A program made the position numbers and the translations under genes. Positions 42,104-50,654 of a stretch of DNA of 64,000 bases are shown here, piece by piece (the first letter of the stretch is position 1; each line of letters opens with the position of its first letter). The notes under the pieces are model-generated. The model made no database searches. It worked only from the letters and a program-made list of their open reading frames with translations, and was not told the origin of the DNA. Origin of the DNA: Salinicoccus sesuvii (lineage in GTDB: Bacteria; Bacillota; Bacilli; Staphylococcales; Salinicoccaceae); assembly GCF_042648145.1 (NCBI RefSeq), contig NZ_JBHRWV010000007.1, positions 1 to 64,000 of the forward strand. The letters run 5' to 3'.

Positions 42104-43272
42104 GTAATGTCCCTAAGCAGGCTTTTACCGTGTGTATCGTATCCGATTTTGAAATTCTCGGCAATTGTAGCTGCAACGTCACTGAATGTATCTGAATTAC
42201 GCAGTGGTCCATAGTTTCCACTGCCGCCATGTCTGATGAGCAATGGAACAGACTCGCGGGTATGGTCCGTGCCTTCGAAGGTCGGATCATTGCCGTGATC
42301 AGCTGTAATGATCAAAAGGTCATCTTCGGAAAGCTTTGCTTCTATCTCAGGCAATCGGTCATCAAAAGCTTTCAATGCACTACTGTAACCTTCAGGATTG
42401 CGTCTATGTCCGTAGAGAGCATCGAAGTCGACAAGGTTCAAAAAGGATAGCCCTGTAAACTCTCTATCCATGACTTCAAGTAGTTTGTCGACGCCGTCGT
42501 TATTATTCTTCGTACGCACAGCATCTGTAATCCCGGAACTTGTAAATATGTCGTCGATCTTACCGATTGCGATAACGTCATTTCCATTTTCCTCGAGTGC
42601 GTTCAGCACTGTTTTACCAAAAGGCTCCAGTGCATAGTCATGCCTATTTTCAGTCCGTTCAAAATTGTCTTTACTATTACCAATATACGGTCTTGCAATG
42701 ACGCGTCCGACAAGAAAATCCGGATCCGTTGTCATTGCACGTACCTTTTCACATATAGTATAGAGTTCATCTAATGGAATGATATCTTCGTGTGCAGCGA
42801 TTTGCAGTACGGGATCATTGGATGTATAAACGATCAAGTCGCCTGTCTTCATCTGATGTTCACCATATTCTTTGATGATTTCCGTGCCACTTGCCGGTTT
42901 ATTCCCGACGATATCACGACCAGTCGCTTCACGTATCCTATCGAGCAGTGCTTCAGGAAAGCCATCTGGATAGACTTTAAACGGCTTCTTGATATTCAGT
43001 CCAGCAATCTCCCAATGACCGGTCATCGTATCTTTACCTTGGGAAACTTCATTCATTTTACTGTAATATGCTTCCGGTCGGTCGGAACACTCCACACCAG
43101 GTAGCGTATCAATGCAACCAAGGCCGAGCCGTGCAAGGTTGGGCAGTTCGACAGGATGACTCTCCAGGGTATGTTTCAGTGTATGTGAGCCAGTATCCCC
43201 AAAATCCTCAGCATCGTGCTGTGCTCCAATACCTACTGAATCCAGTACAATTAGATGTATTCTTTTGAACAT
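42100..43272 (-). CDS. deoB: Phosphopentomutase
   Basis: A 390-residue alkaline-phosphatase-superfamily enzyme converting (deoxy)ribose-1-phosphate and -5-phosphate. Metal ligands are seen in 'LDSVGIGAQHDAEDFGD' at residue 9 and 'IITADHGNDPTFEGTDHTRE' near 325. The phosphorylated Thr is in 'GKDTMTGHWE'. It lies 9 bp after xerD. It ends in an ATGA overlap with a microprotein gene. Confidence 0.96.
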   Translation of the reverse strand: MFKRIHLIVLDSVGIGAQHDAEDFGDTGSHTLKHTLESHPVELPNLARLGLGCIDTLPGVECSDRPEAYYSKMNEVSQGKDTMTGHWEIAGLNIKKPFKVYPDGFPEALLDRIREATGRDIVGNKPASGTEIIKEYGEHQMKTGDLIVYTSNDPVLQIAAHEDIIPLDELYTICEKVRAMTTDPDFLVGRVIARPYIGNSKDNFERTENRHDYALEPFGKTVLNALEENGNDVIAIGKIDDIFTSSGITDAVRTKNNNDGVDKLLEVMDREFTGLSFLNLVDFDALYGHRRNPEGYSSALKAFDDRLPEIEAKLSEDDLLIITADHGNDPTFEGTDHTRESVPLLIRHGGSGNYGPLRNSDTFSDVAATIAENFKIGYDTHGKSLLRDIT

Positions 43273-43281
43273 ATGAATCTC

Positions 43282-44172
43282 CTACTTTCTTGGATGATAT
43301 TTTTTATACATTTCCCTTATCTTCACAGCGGAAATTTGCGTGTATATTTGGGTAGTGCTTATATCCGAGTGTCCAAGCATTTCTTGAACTGCCCGTAGAT
43401 CGGCACCATTCTCAATAAGATGGGTCGCGAACGAATGTCTGAATGTATGCGGGGTAATGTTTTTACTAATACCACTTTGAAGTTCATATTTCTTTATCGT
43501 TTTCCACAGTCCTTGCCGGGTAAATCCACTGCCGCGATTAGTAAGAAAAAGCACATCGGTATTCTCTGCCTTGAGCAAGACAATGCGCCCTTCTGAAATG
43601 TAATCCTTGAGCAATTTGCCGACATAATCCGTAATAGGAACGATTCTTTCTTTACTTCCTTTACCCATTATACGGATGAAGCCCATCTCTACGTTTAGAT
43701 CCGTAATTCTGATATCGATTAGTTCGCTTACACGAAGCCCGGAAGCATAAAGCAATTCCATCATCGCCTTATCCCTTATCCCGGCAATCGAAGTGTCCGG
43801 AGTGGACAGTAAACGCTCCATCTCCTCTACTGTTAGGTATACCGGCAGTTTTTTAGCCTCTTTAATCGAATGGAGTCGAAGTGCCGGGTTATGGGAAGTA
43901 ATGTTATCGTTAACTAAAAACTGATGGAAGTTCTTCAAGGTGGACTGCATGCGGGAAATGGTCTTAGCACTTTTACCTGACGCGCGCATACTCTTTAGAA
44001 AGTCTATCAAAGTCTCCGTCTCGATGCGCGAGACATCCGAAATGTCCTTTTCCAAAAGAAAAGCCCCATACTGCATCAGATCCTGACGATAGGAACTGAT
44101 GGATGACTGGCTCAAGCCTTTTTCTACACTCAGAAAAAGGAGATATTCTTCTGTGTGATCTTCAATTTTCAT
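43282..44172 (-). CDS. xerD: Tyrosine recombinase XerD
   Basis: A 296-residue recombinase that resolves chromosome dimers at dif with XerC. The catalytic set is Arg in 'YASGLRVSELI', Lys in 'GKGSKERIVP', 'HTFRHSFATHL' (His-x-x-Arg), 'LGHSDISTTQIYT' (His and the nucleophile Tyr). The N-terminal SAM-like domain binds the core site. It starts 3 bp after fur. The short-gap fur-xerD-deoB layout fits one operon. Confidence 0.95.
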   Translation of the reverse strand: MKIEDHTEEYLLFLSVEKGLSQSSISSYRQDLMQYGAFLLEKDISDVSRIETETLIDFLKSMRASGKSAKTISRMQSTLKNFHQFLVNDNITSHNPALRLHSIKEAKKLPVYLTVEEMERLLSTPDTSIAGIRDKAMMELLYASGLRVSELIDIRITDLNVEMGFIRIMGKGSKERIVPITDYVGKLLKDYISEGRIVLLKAENTDVLFLTNRGSGFTRQGLWKTIKKYELQSGISKNITPHTFRHSFATHLIENGADLRAVQEMLGHSDISTTQIYTQISAVKIREMYKKYHPRK

Positions 44173-44175
44173 GAT

Positions 44176-44622
<447 letters not shown>

Positions 44623-44654
44623 GTGTTCACCTACTTTGTTTGATAATCACAAAC

Positions 44655-44660
44655 ATTATA
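44655..44660 (-). promoter_or_regulatory. -10 element of the fur operon
   Basis: Minus strand TATAAT (44655-44660), 32 bp before the fur GTG. The -35 at 17 bp (TTTTAA, 44678-44683) is poor. The PerR-type box begins 5 bp upstream of that -35. Confidence 0.5.
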
Positions 44661-44688
44661 ACCAATTTGGCGTATTATTAAAAGGTAT

Positions 44689-44703
44689 TTATAATCATTA
44701 TAA
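44689..44703 (-). promoter_or_regulatory. Perfect PerR-type box upstream of fur
   Basis: TTATAATCATTATAA on the plus strand matches the 15-bp PerR consensus TTATAATNATTATAA at every fixed position. It lies between the nudF stop and the fur promoter. PerR control of fur is known in S. aureus and Bacillus. The perR gene itself is not in this window. Confidence 0.8.
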
Positions 44704-45255
44704 ATTAAACTTTGCAATGACATACTGGACGGCAATTACCGTTTTGGCATCTTGGAAGGCACCATCCTCTAATCGTGTAGTCAAGTCAGACAATTTTATT
44801 TTAACGATGTCCAAGAACTCATCCTCATCTAATGATTGCTCATCGATTACCATATTTTCTGCTTCGTAGAGATGAACATATTCATTCGAGAAACCTGGTG
44901 AAACATAAAATCCATAAATTTTACGAAGTTTTTCTGACACACCGCCAATTTCTTCTTTCAACTCTTTTACAGCCGTTTCATCAGGTGCTTCCCCCACTTC
45001 GATCTTCCCAGCAGGAATCTCAAGTAAAAAGTCATCCGTCGCTACTCTGTACTGACGGACGAAGAACATCTCCTCACCTTCAACTGCTACGAGCGCGACA
45101 GCCCCTTTGTGGTAGACGATTTCCCTATCCGCACTGCCACCATCAGGCAGACCTACCTTGCTATGGTCAACCTTGATCACCTTGCCATCGAATACCCTCT
45201 CCGAAGAGATGATTTCCTCTTTAAGATGTGAAAAGTCATTATTGCCTGTACTCAT
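44698..45255 (-). CDS. nudF: ADP-ribose pyrophosphatase (Nudix)
   Basis: A 185-residue Nudix hydrolase of the ADP-ribose pyrophosphatase group, cleaving ADP-ribose to AMP and ribose-5-phosphate. The Nudix box is 'GKIEVGEAPDETAVKELKEE' followed by IGG, a full match. It lies next to fur and upstream of the plus-strand YqkF/YqkD pair, the same cluster as Bacillus yqkG-yqkF-yqkD. Its stop codon lies inside the PerR-type box. Confidence 0.93.
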   Translation of the reverse strand: MSTGNNDFSHLKEEIISSERVFDGKVIKVDHSKVGLPDGGSADREIVYHKGAVALVAVEGEEMFFVRQYRVATDDFLLEIPAGKIEVGEAPDETAVKELKEEIGGVSEKLRKIYGFYVSPGFSNEYVHLYEAENMVIDEQSLDEDEFLDIVKIKLSDLTTRLEDGAFQDAKTVIAVQYVIAKFNL

Positions 45256-45375
45256 ACGCCCGCTCCCTTATCTGAACTTTTGTTCCTACTGATAGTATAT
45301 TAACATACGAGAAGATTTTCATGTAGTGATTACACGGGAACTGAGACCCAAATTGATGCAAGACCCCCCAGCTGT

Positions 45376-45384
45376 TGGTATAAT
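45376..45384 (+). promoter_or_regulatory. Extended -10 promoter for the aldo/keto reductase gene
   Basis: TGGTATAAT, an extended -10 with a perfect TATAAT, 33 bp before the ATG at 45418. A TTGATG lies 20 bp upstream, too far for a standard spacer. The rest of the nudF side of the gap (45256-45350) holds nothing recognisable. Confidence 0.55.
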
Positions 45385-45417
45385 TCTATATGACTAATCA
45401 ATGGAGGCATGACATTT

Positions 45418-46329
45418 ATGAAAAATATTCAGTTAAAAGATGGTATCAATCTGTCCGAGTTTTCCCTCGGATGTATGAATCTGCCCCTTAGTGATAGCGC
45501 TGAAACGGAAAAGATTATAGGTAGAGCGCTAGAAGCAGGTGTCACGCATTTTGATACAGCAGATCTTTATCAGTTCGGCGAAAACGAGAGGGTCGTCGGC
45601 AACATTCTCAGAAAGTTCCAAGCCGACTATGACTTTACTATAGGAACAAAAGCAGGAAATGAATTTGATGCAGCCAAGCAGGAGAAAATCGGCTGGAATC
45701 CTTCGGCATCGCACTTGAAGGAAGCTATCAAGCAGTCGATTTCAAGGTTGGGTGTGGAAGTGATTGACCTCTATCAGCTACATGGGGGTACTATCGAAGA
45801 CAACAAGGATGAAACGATCGGGGCTTTTGAAGATCTTAAGCAGGAAGGGCTTATAAGAAGCTATGGTATCTCTTCAATCCGTCCGAACGTTATCAACTAC
45901 TACATGAAGCATAGTAGTATTTCTACGCTCATGATGCAATTTAATTTGATTGACAACAGACCCCTCGAGATTTTAGATGACATCAATAGTGATGTGACAG
46001 TGCTTGCAAGAGGACCTGTGATGAAGGGACTGCTCAGTAAAAATTCCAAAGAAATACTTAAGGATAAATTTGAGGATGGTGTAATGGATTATTCACAATC
46101 CGAGCTAAATCATACAATCGATGCATTGAGTGCGCTCAATCCAGATCTCACAGCCCTCTCTTACGGTTTCTTGCGCCATCATAATGCAGTTATCGTTAAT
46201 GGCGTTAGTAGCATTGAGCAACTAGAGTCGAATATCGACAGTTATAACCAAATGCCAGAATTGTCCCAGGGCGATCTCGATCAAATTATGGCCGCGGTTA
46301 AAATGATGAAATATGAGGCGCACAGATAA
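45418..46329 (+). CDS. Aldo/keto reductase (YqkF-like)
   Basis: A 303-residue NADPH-dependent (beta/alpha)8 reductase. Catalytic tetrad: Asp and Tyr in 'FDTADLYQFGENE', Lys in 'GTKAGNE', His in 'YQLHGGT'. The ATG at 45418 has GGAGG upstream at 10 bp; an ATG at 45409 is too close. It overlaps the next gene (TAATG), forming a two-gene unit. Substrate not known. Confidence 0.9.
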   Translation: MKNIQLKDGINLSEFSLGCMNLPLSDSAETEKIIGRALEAGVTHFDTADLYQFGENERVVGNILRKFQADYDFTIGTKAGNEFDAAKQEKIGWNPSASHLKEAIKQSISRLGVEVIDLYQLHGGTIEDNKDETIGAFEDLKQEGLIRSYGISSIRPNVINYYMKHSSISTLMMQFNLIDNRPLEILDDINSDVTVLARGPVMKGLLSKNSKEILKDKFEDGVMDYSQSELNHTIDALSALNPDLTALSYGFLRHHNAVIVNGVSSIEQLESNIDSYNQMPELSQGDLDQIMAAVKMMKYEAHR

Positions 46330-47249
46330 TGAAACCTTTTGCTGCATGGCTGATTGCACTGATCGGCTCCTTGGTTGTACTATTCGTCTCGCTCGGATAC
46401 TATGCTTCGAGTCAGATACTTTTCTTCAAGTTGAGAGATGTGGAAGTGATAAAAAGGCGTGAGACTCGAGCTAAACGTCTCAACATGGAAGTTTTTCAAA
46501 GCTTACCTCAAGACGACATCCTTATTCCATCAAAGTTCGATTACAGCATCAATGCCATCTTTGTTTATCCAAATGAAACAAACAAATGGATGGTGCTGTG
46601 CCACGGGGTTACAGAGAATAAGATCAGCTCTATAAAATACCTGAACATGTTCACAGACATGGGATATAATTGCGTCATCTACGATGCAAGACGTCATGGC
46701 AATACCGGTGGTGCCCATTCCACGTATGGATTCTACGAGAAATATGACCTTGAAACCGTTGTTGACTATCTATTCGACCATTACGGGCCAGATGTCGAAG
46801 TTGGTATTCACGGGGAATCCATGGGTGCTGCGACAATGCTGCTATACGCCGGTGAGCTCTCCAACCGTGCGAAATTCTACATTTCGGATGCTTCGTTCTC
46901 CACTTTTGGAGATGAGTTGACGAATATATTCAGTCAGTACACAAAAATCGGTTCCCCGATTGTCCTGTTATTCGCAAATATATTCTTCCGCATCAGGAGT
47001 CGATTTTCACTGTTCAAAGTGTCACCAATTCGGGTAATAGATCAAATCAGGCAGCCGGTACTTTTCATTCACTCAAAGCCTGATAAATTTATCCCCTACA
47101 CCCAAACTGAACAACTTTACAAGAAAAAAAAGCCGCCGAAGGCGGCATGGTACCCTGAACGTGGCGGTCATGTTGAAAGTTTTAACAGGAACCCCGAAAA
47201 GTACCGAAAGGTTGTTGCAAGCTTCATTGCGAATCACGTGGGATGGTAA
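46329..47249 (+). CDS. Alpha/beta hydrolase, membrane-anchored (YqkD-like)
   Basis: A 306-residue hydrolase with an N-terminal membrane helix (about 5-28) that anchors it. The nucleophile elbow is 'GIHGESMGAATML', the Asp probably in 'HSKPDKFIP' and the His in 'GGHVES'. The first codon overlaps the previous stop. The 3' end overlaps the convergent rnz gene by 26 bp, and codons for KKKKPPKAA carry the rnz terminator on the opposite strand. Substrate unknown. Confidence 0.87.
   Translation: MKPFAAWLIALIGSLVVLFVSLGYYASSQILFFKLRDVEVIKRRETRAKRLNMEVFQSLPQDDILIPSKFDYSINAIFVYPNETNKWMVLCHGVTENKISSIKYLNMFTDMGYNCVIYDARRHGNTGGAHSTYGFYEKYDLETVVDYLFDHYGPDVEVGIHGESMGAATMLLYAGELSNRAKFYISDASFSTFGDELTNIFSQYTKIGSPIVLLFANIFFRIRSRFSLFKVSPIRVIDQIRQPVLFIHSKPDKFIPYTQTEQLYKKKKPPKAAWYPERGGHVESFNRNPEKYRKVVASFIANHVGW
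47124..47146 (-). terminator. rnz terminator inside a convergent coding sequence
   Basis: Minus-strand stem GCCGCC/GGCGGC with loop TTC (47132-47146) followed by eight T residues (47124-47131). It lies 78 bp past the rnz stop and inside the YqkD-like coding region, where the other strand encodes Lys-Lys-Lys-Pro-Pro-Lys-Ala-Ala. Confidence 0.85.
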
Positions 47250-48150
47250 TTTCAATAAAGTCATGTGCGAGTTTGATACCGCTTGGAAGCTGTTCTTCGA
47301 CCAGACGGACCATCTCTGCATCATAGCGGTTGCTAATATGACTGAACAATAGTTGACCATAAGATATTTGTGAAAGGTTAAAGAGCACATCATTTATTTC
47401 CGAATGGTAATAGAGGTGTGCTTTTTCCTGTTCACCATGAAGATAGGTGGCTTCGTGGACGATAAGATCCGAGCCTTCAAGCATATCAAGGTAATCTTTA
47501 TGGCGGATTACCCTCGTGTCGCCGTGAACAGCGACCTTGCGACCGGCTGTCGGCGCACTCACATAGTCGCATGTATTGTAAATGATTCCTTCATGTTCAA
47601 ACGTCTTTGAACTTTTAATCTGCTTATAGATAGGCCCCGGTTTAATGCCCATTTCACGCAGTTTGTCACTTTTCAATGCTCCAGGTTTGTCCGGTTCTTC
47701 GAATACATAGAGGAAACTGTCTATGGCGTGATCGAGTAATTGGACCGAAACTTTAAATCCTTCAATATCGAATACGTCACCATTACCAACTTCAACAAAC
47801 TGAATTGCGTAGTTGAGATGCGTACCGCTAGTGCGGAATGTCGTCTCAATCCATTCTTCAAGTCCAGGTGGACCGTAGACAATGAGTGGTATACCTTCAC
47901 CACCTTGATGTGAACGCGAAGAGAGAAATCCAGGGAGACCGAGTATATGATCACCGTGTAGGTGCGTTATGAACACATGTCTAATCTTAGAAGGTCGTAT
48001 GGTCGTGTCGAGTATCCGATGCTGCAGTGCCTCTGAAGTATCAATCAGAAAGTATTGATTGATTTCTTCAACGACATCGAGTACAAAACTTTGGGTATTT
48101 CTTGTTCTGGAGGGTATACCTGCACCAGAACCCAGTACTTTAAATTTCAT
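47224..48150 (-). CDS. rnz: Ribonuclease Z
   Basis: A 308-residue metallo-beta-lactamase-fold RNase that removes 3' trailers from tRNA precursors lacking an encoded CCA. The metal motif is 'THLHGDHILGLPG' (HxHxDH) near residue 61. 'HGDTR' and 'HSEIND' give further ligands. It pairs with cca (8 kb) in 3'-end maturation. It lies beside zwf, as in Bacillus. Confidence 0.94.
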   Translation of the reverse strand: MKFKVLGSGAGIPSRTRNTQSFVLDVVEEINQYFLIDTSEALQHRILDTTIRPSKIRHVFITHLHGDHILGLPGFLSSRSHQGGEGIPLIVYGPPGLEEWIETTFRTSGTHLNYAIQFVEVGNGDVFDIEGFKVSVQLLDHAIDSFLYVFEEPDKPGALKSDKLREMGIKPGPIYKQIKSSKTFEHEGIIYNTCDYVSAPTAGRKVAVHGDTRVIRHKDYLDMLEGSDLIVHEATYLHGEQEKAHLYYHSEINDVLFNLSQISYGQLLFSHISNRYDAEMVRLVEEQLPSGIKLAHDFIEITIPRDSQ

Positions 48151-48197
48151 TGCATCACCTGTTTTTAAATGTTGATTCAGTATATCATATCAATGAG

Positions 48198-48226
48198 TTG
48201 TATTTTTAGGAATACAGTGGAATAAT
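48198..48226 (+). promoter_or_regulatory. Promoter for zwf
   Basis: TTGTAT (48198-48203), 17-bp spacer, AATAAT (48221-48226), 37 bp before the zwf ATG. Confidence 0.55.
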
Positions 48227-48263
48227 GATAAAAGAAAAATTTTGACTAAAGGACTTGTTGGCT

Positions 48264-49748
48264 ATGACTACACAACCATTTAAAGTGTCTATCGCCCTAT
48301 TCGGTGCGACTGGCGACTTATCGAGAAGAAAATTACTACCTTCCATCTTTCATCTTTTTCAGGAAGGTGCACTTAAAAAGGATTTTGCACTGATTGCTGT
48401 TGGTAGACGTGATATCTCCGATGGCGACTTTAGGGATATTGCCAGAAGCGCTATCAGCGAGAATGATAAGCTTGAAACACTAGAGGGGCTAGAGACGTTC
48501 CTCACACACGTTCACTACGTCAAGTTGGCAATTGATGAAAGTGACACTTACTCGTCTTTGAAAGATAAATTTGAGGAGATAGAAGGCACACTTGATACAG
48601 ATGGCAATAGACTTTTCTATCTCGCTATGCCCCCGCAGTATTTCACGGATATTACTAATAACCTGAGGGATTCGGGAATTACCGATACAAAAGGATCCAA
48701 AAAGCTGATTATAGAGAAACCATTCGGTAAAGATTACGATAGCGCATATAAACTCAATGAAGAAATCTCTCTATCATTCGCAGAACATGAGATCTACAGG
48801 ATTGACCATTATCTCGGCAAGGAGATGGTTCAGAATATAGAAGTGATTCGTTTCAGCAACAGCTTATTTGAGCCGCTTTGGAATAATCACTATATATCCA
48901 ATGTGCAGATTACTTCATCGGAATCACTTGGCGTGCTAGATAGAGCGGAATACTACGAAAAAAGTGGTGCTGTACGGGATATGTTCCAAAACCACATGCT
49001 TCAGATCGTTTCTCTTCTTGGTATGGAACCACCGGTCAGTCTGAATAGCAATGATATTCGTGAAGAGAAAATTAAGGTATTGAAGAGCTTGAGAAAAGTA
49101 GAATACCAAGATATCAAAAAATATTTTGTACGCGGACAATACGATGAGGGTATAGCTGAGGGCGACCATGTTAAAAGCTACAGAGAAGAAGAGAATGTCA
49201 GTAGTAACTCAAACACGCCAACTTTTATCGCGGCTAGACTGTTTATCGATAATTTTAGGTGGGCGGGCGTCCCTTTTTATGTTCGCACCGGCAAGCGGAT
49301 GAAAAATAAAGAGACGAAAATTGTTGTCGAATTTAAGGAAGTACCTAAAAATCTCTATTATCAGGATGATTCCAACGACCTCCTTGCGAAAAATCTACTT
49401 GTCATACGTATTCAGCCGAACGAAAGCATTACGCTTCACTTAAATGTCAAAGACTATGCCGGCGAACAGGATACAAAAGAAATCAAGATGTCTTATTCAG
49501 TAGATCCGTCAGACCTTTCACGAACTGTGGATGCTTATGAGAACTTGATATTTGATTGTCTAAATGGTGATGCTACCAACTTTACGCATTACGAGGAGCT
49601 GATGAATGCATGGTCGTTCGTCGATCCTGTAAATAAAGCGTGGGAAAACGAAGCGGCATCATTCCCGAACTACAAATCTGGCTCCAATGGACCAGTTAAA
49701 AGCAATTTACTACTGTCCAAGGACGATTTCAAGTGGTGGGACGTATGA
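48264..49748 (+). CDS. zwf: Glucose-6-phosphate 1-dehydrogenase
   Basis: A 494-residue enzyme, first step of the oxidative pentose phosphate pathway, making NADPH. The coenzyme loop 'FGATGDLSRRKLLPS' is N-terminal and the active site 'RIDHYLGKEMVQN' near 180. The ATG at 48264 has AAAGGA ten bases upstream; TTG codons earlier are less likely. The next gene, an AraC-type regulator, begins 19 bp on; gnd, the third enzyme of the pathway, follows on the other strand. Confidence 0.96.
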   Translation: MTTQPFKVSIALFGATGDLSRRKLLPSIFHLFQEGALKKDFALIAVGRRDISDGDFRDIARSAISENDKLETLEGLETFLTHVHYVKLAIDESDTYSSLKDKFEEIEGTLDTDGNRLFYLAMPPQYFTDITNNLRDSGITDTKGSKKLIIEKPFGKDYDSAYKLNEEISLSFAEHEIYRIDHYLGKEMVQNIEVIRFSNSLFEPLWNNHYISNVQITSSESLGVLDRAEYYEKSGAVRDMFQNHMLQIVSLLGMEPPVSLNSNDIREEKIKVLKSLRKVEYQDIKKYFVRGQYDEGIAEGDHVKSYREEENVSSNSNTPTFIAARLFIDNFRWAGVPFYVRTGKRMKNKETKIVVEFKEVPKNLYYQDDSNDLLAKNLLVIRIQPNESITLHLNVKDYAGEQDTKEIKMSYSVDPSDLSRTVDAYENLIFDCLNGDATNFTHYEELMNAWSFVDPVNKAWENEAASFPNYKSGSNGPVKSNLLLSKDDFKWWDV

Positions 49749-49767
49749 TCAGAGAAGTGGACGTTTT

Positions 49768-50619
49768 ATGGAAACAATAAATTTTATCGAAAAGTTCATT
49801 ATCTATATTGAAGATCATATTCGCGAAAATATAGATTACGATAAAGTACTACGTAACATGGGTGTTGAGCCAAAGTCCTTTATTACGATATTCACTTCCC
49901 TTACAGGAATGACACCTTACGAATATCAAGCAAAGCGCAGAATGACTGAAATCGCTTATGATTTGAAGGCTGGACATCGAAGGTTGATTGATATCGCGAA
50001 GTACTATGGTTATTATGATGTGGATACTTTCAAAACGGCATATCAGAAATCATTTGGCATTTCACCTTACGAGACTGAGCGGCATCTGGATAAGTTGGAT
50101 TTAACTGAACGATTATCATTCGAAATAGTACCAGTGGACCGTCCGAAGTATTCTTCAAAGTATACTCACAGTGAAAGTTTTAGGATGGTCGGTGCTGTTC
50201 AAACGTTTTCGCTTCAGAACTATAACAGCCGTATGAAGTATGATTTTCTTGCATATCTTGATGACAATAACATTTTAGATGAGTTGTTAAGATACAATAA
50301 TGGAAGCATAAAGGGCATCATCATGTATGAACGTTACATCGATGGCGAGATGGAACTGATCATTGGAGTCTCCTCTTCATTGGAAAGTCCTTTCGAAGAA
50401 ACATATACTGAAACAAGTGAGTTCGTTGTTTTTGAAACGCAAGGCATACCGTCCTTGGCAGCCCAGGATATATATCAATATATATTCCGCAGATGGCATC
50501 TCAAAGAGCCAAGGGATTTGAACTGTAATTTTTCTATGGAAGTTCTGAAAAGCCAGAGAGAATTTACTTCGGATTATACTAGAGTCCAGGTATGGCAAGC
50601 GCTTTATGACGAAATTTAA
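49768..50619 (+). CDS. AraC-type regulator with GyrI-like effector domain
   Basis: A 283-residue regulator. The N-terminal half (about 8-108) is an AraC double helix-turn-helix, ending in 'YGYYDVDTFKTAYQKSFGIS' with the typical 'F.R.F.K..G.SP' fold. The C-terminal half (115-283) is of GyrI/effector-binding type, which often binds small ligands or multidrug-like compounds. It lies 19 bp past zwf and before gnd. It may control the pentose phosphate genes, but no operator is evident. Start at 49768 has a weak ribosome-binding site. Confidence 0.82.
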   Translation: METINFIEKFIIYIEDHIRENIDYDKVLRNMGVEPKSFITIFTSLTGMTPYEYQAKRRMTEIAYDLKAGHRRLIDIAKYYGYYDVDTFKTAYQKSFGISPYETERHLDKLDLTERLSFEIVPVDRPKYSSKYTHSESFRMVGAVQTFSLQNYNSRMKYDFLAYLDDNNILDELLRYNNGSIKGIIMYERYIDGEMELIIGVSSSLESPFEETYTETSEFVVFETQGIPSLAAQDIYQYIFRRWHLKEPRDLNCNFSMEVLKSQREFTSDYTRVQVWQALYDEI

Positions 50620-50654
50620 AAAGCTGCTCATCAGAATTGATGAGCAGCTTTTTT
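50618..50654. terminator. Bidirectional terminator between the regulator and gnd
   Basis: A stem of about 16 bp with a GAAT loop, A run on the left and TTTTTT on the right. It overlaps the stop codons of both convergent genes. Confidence 0.85.
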
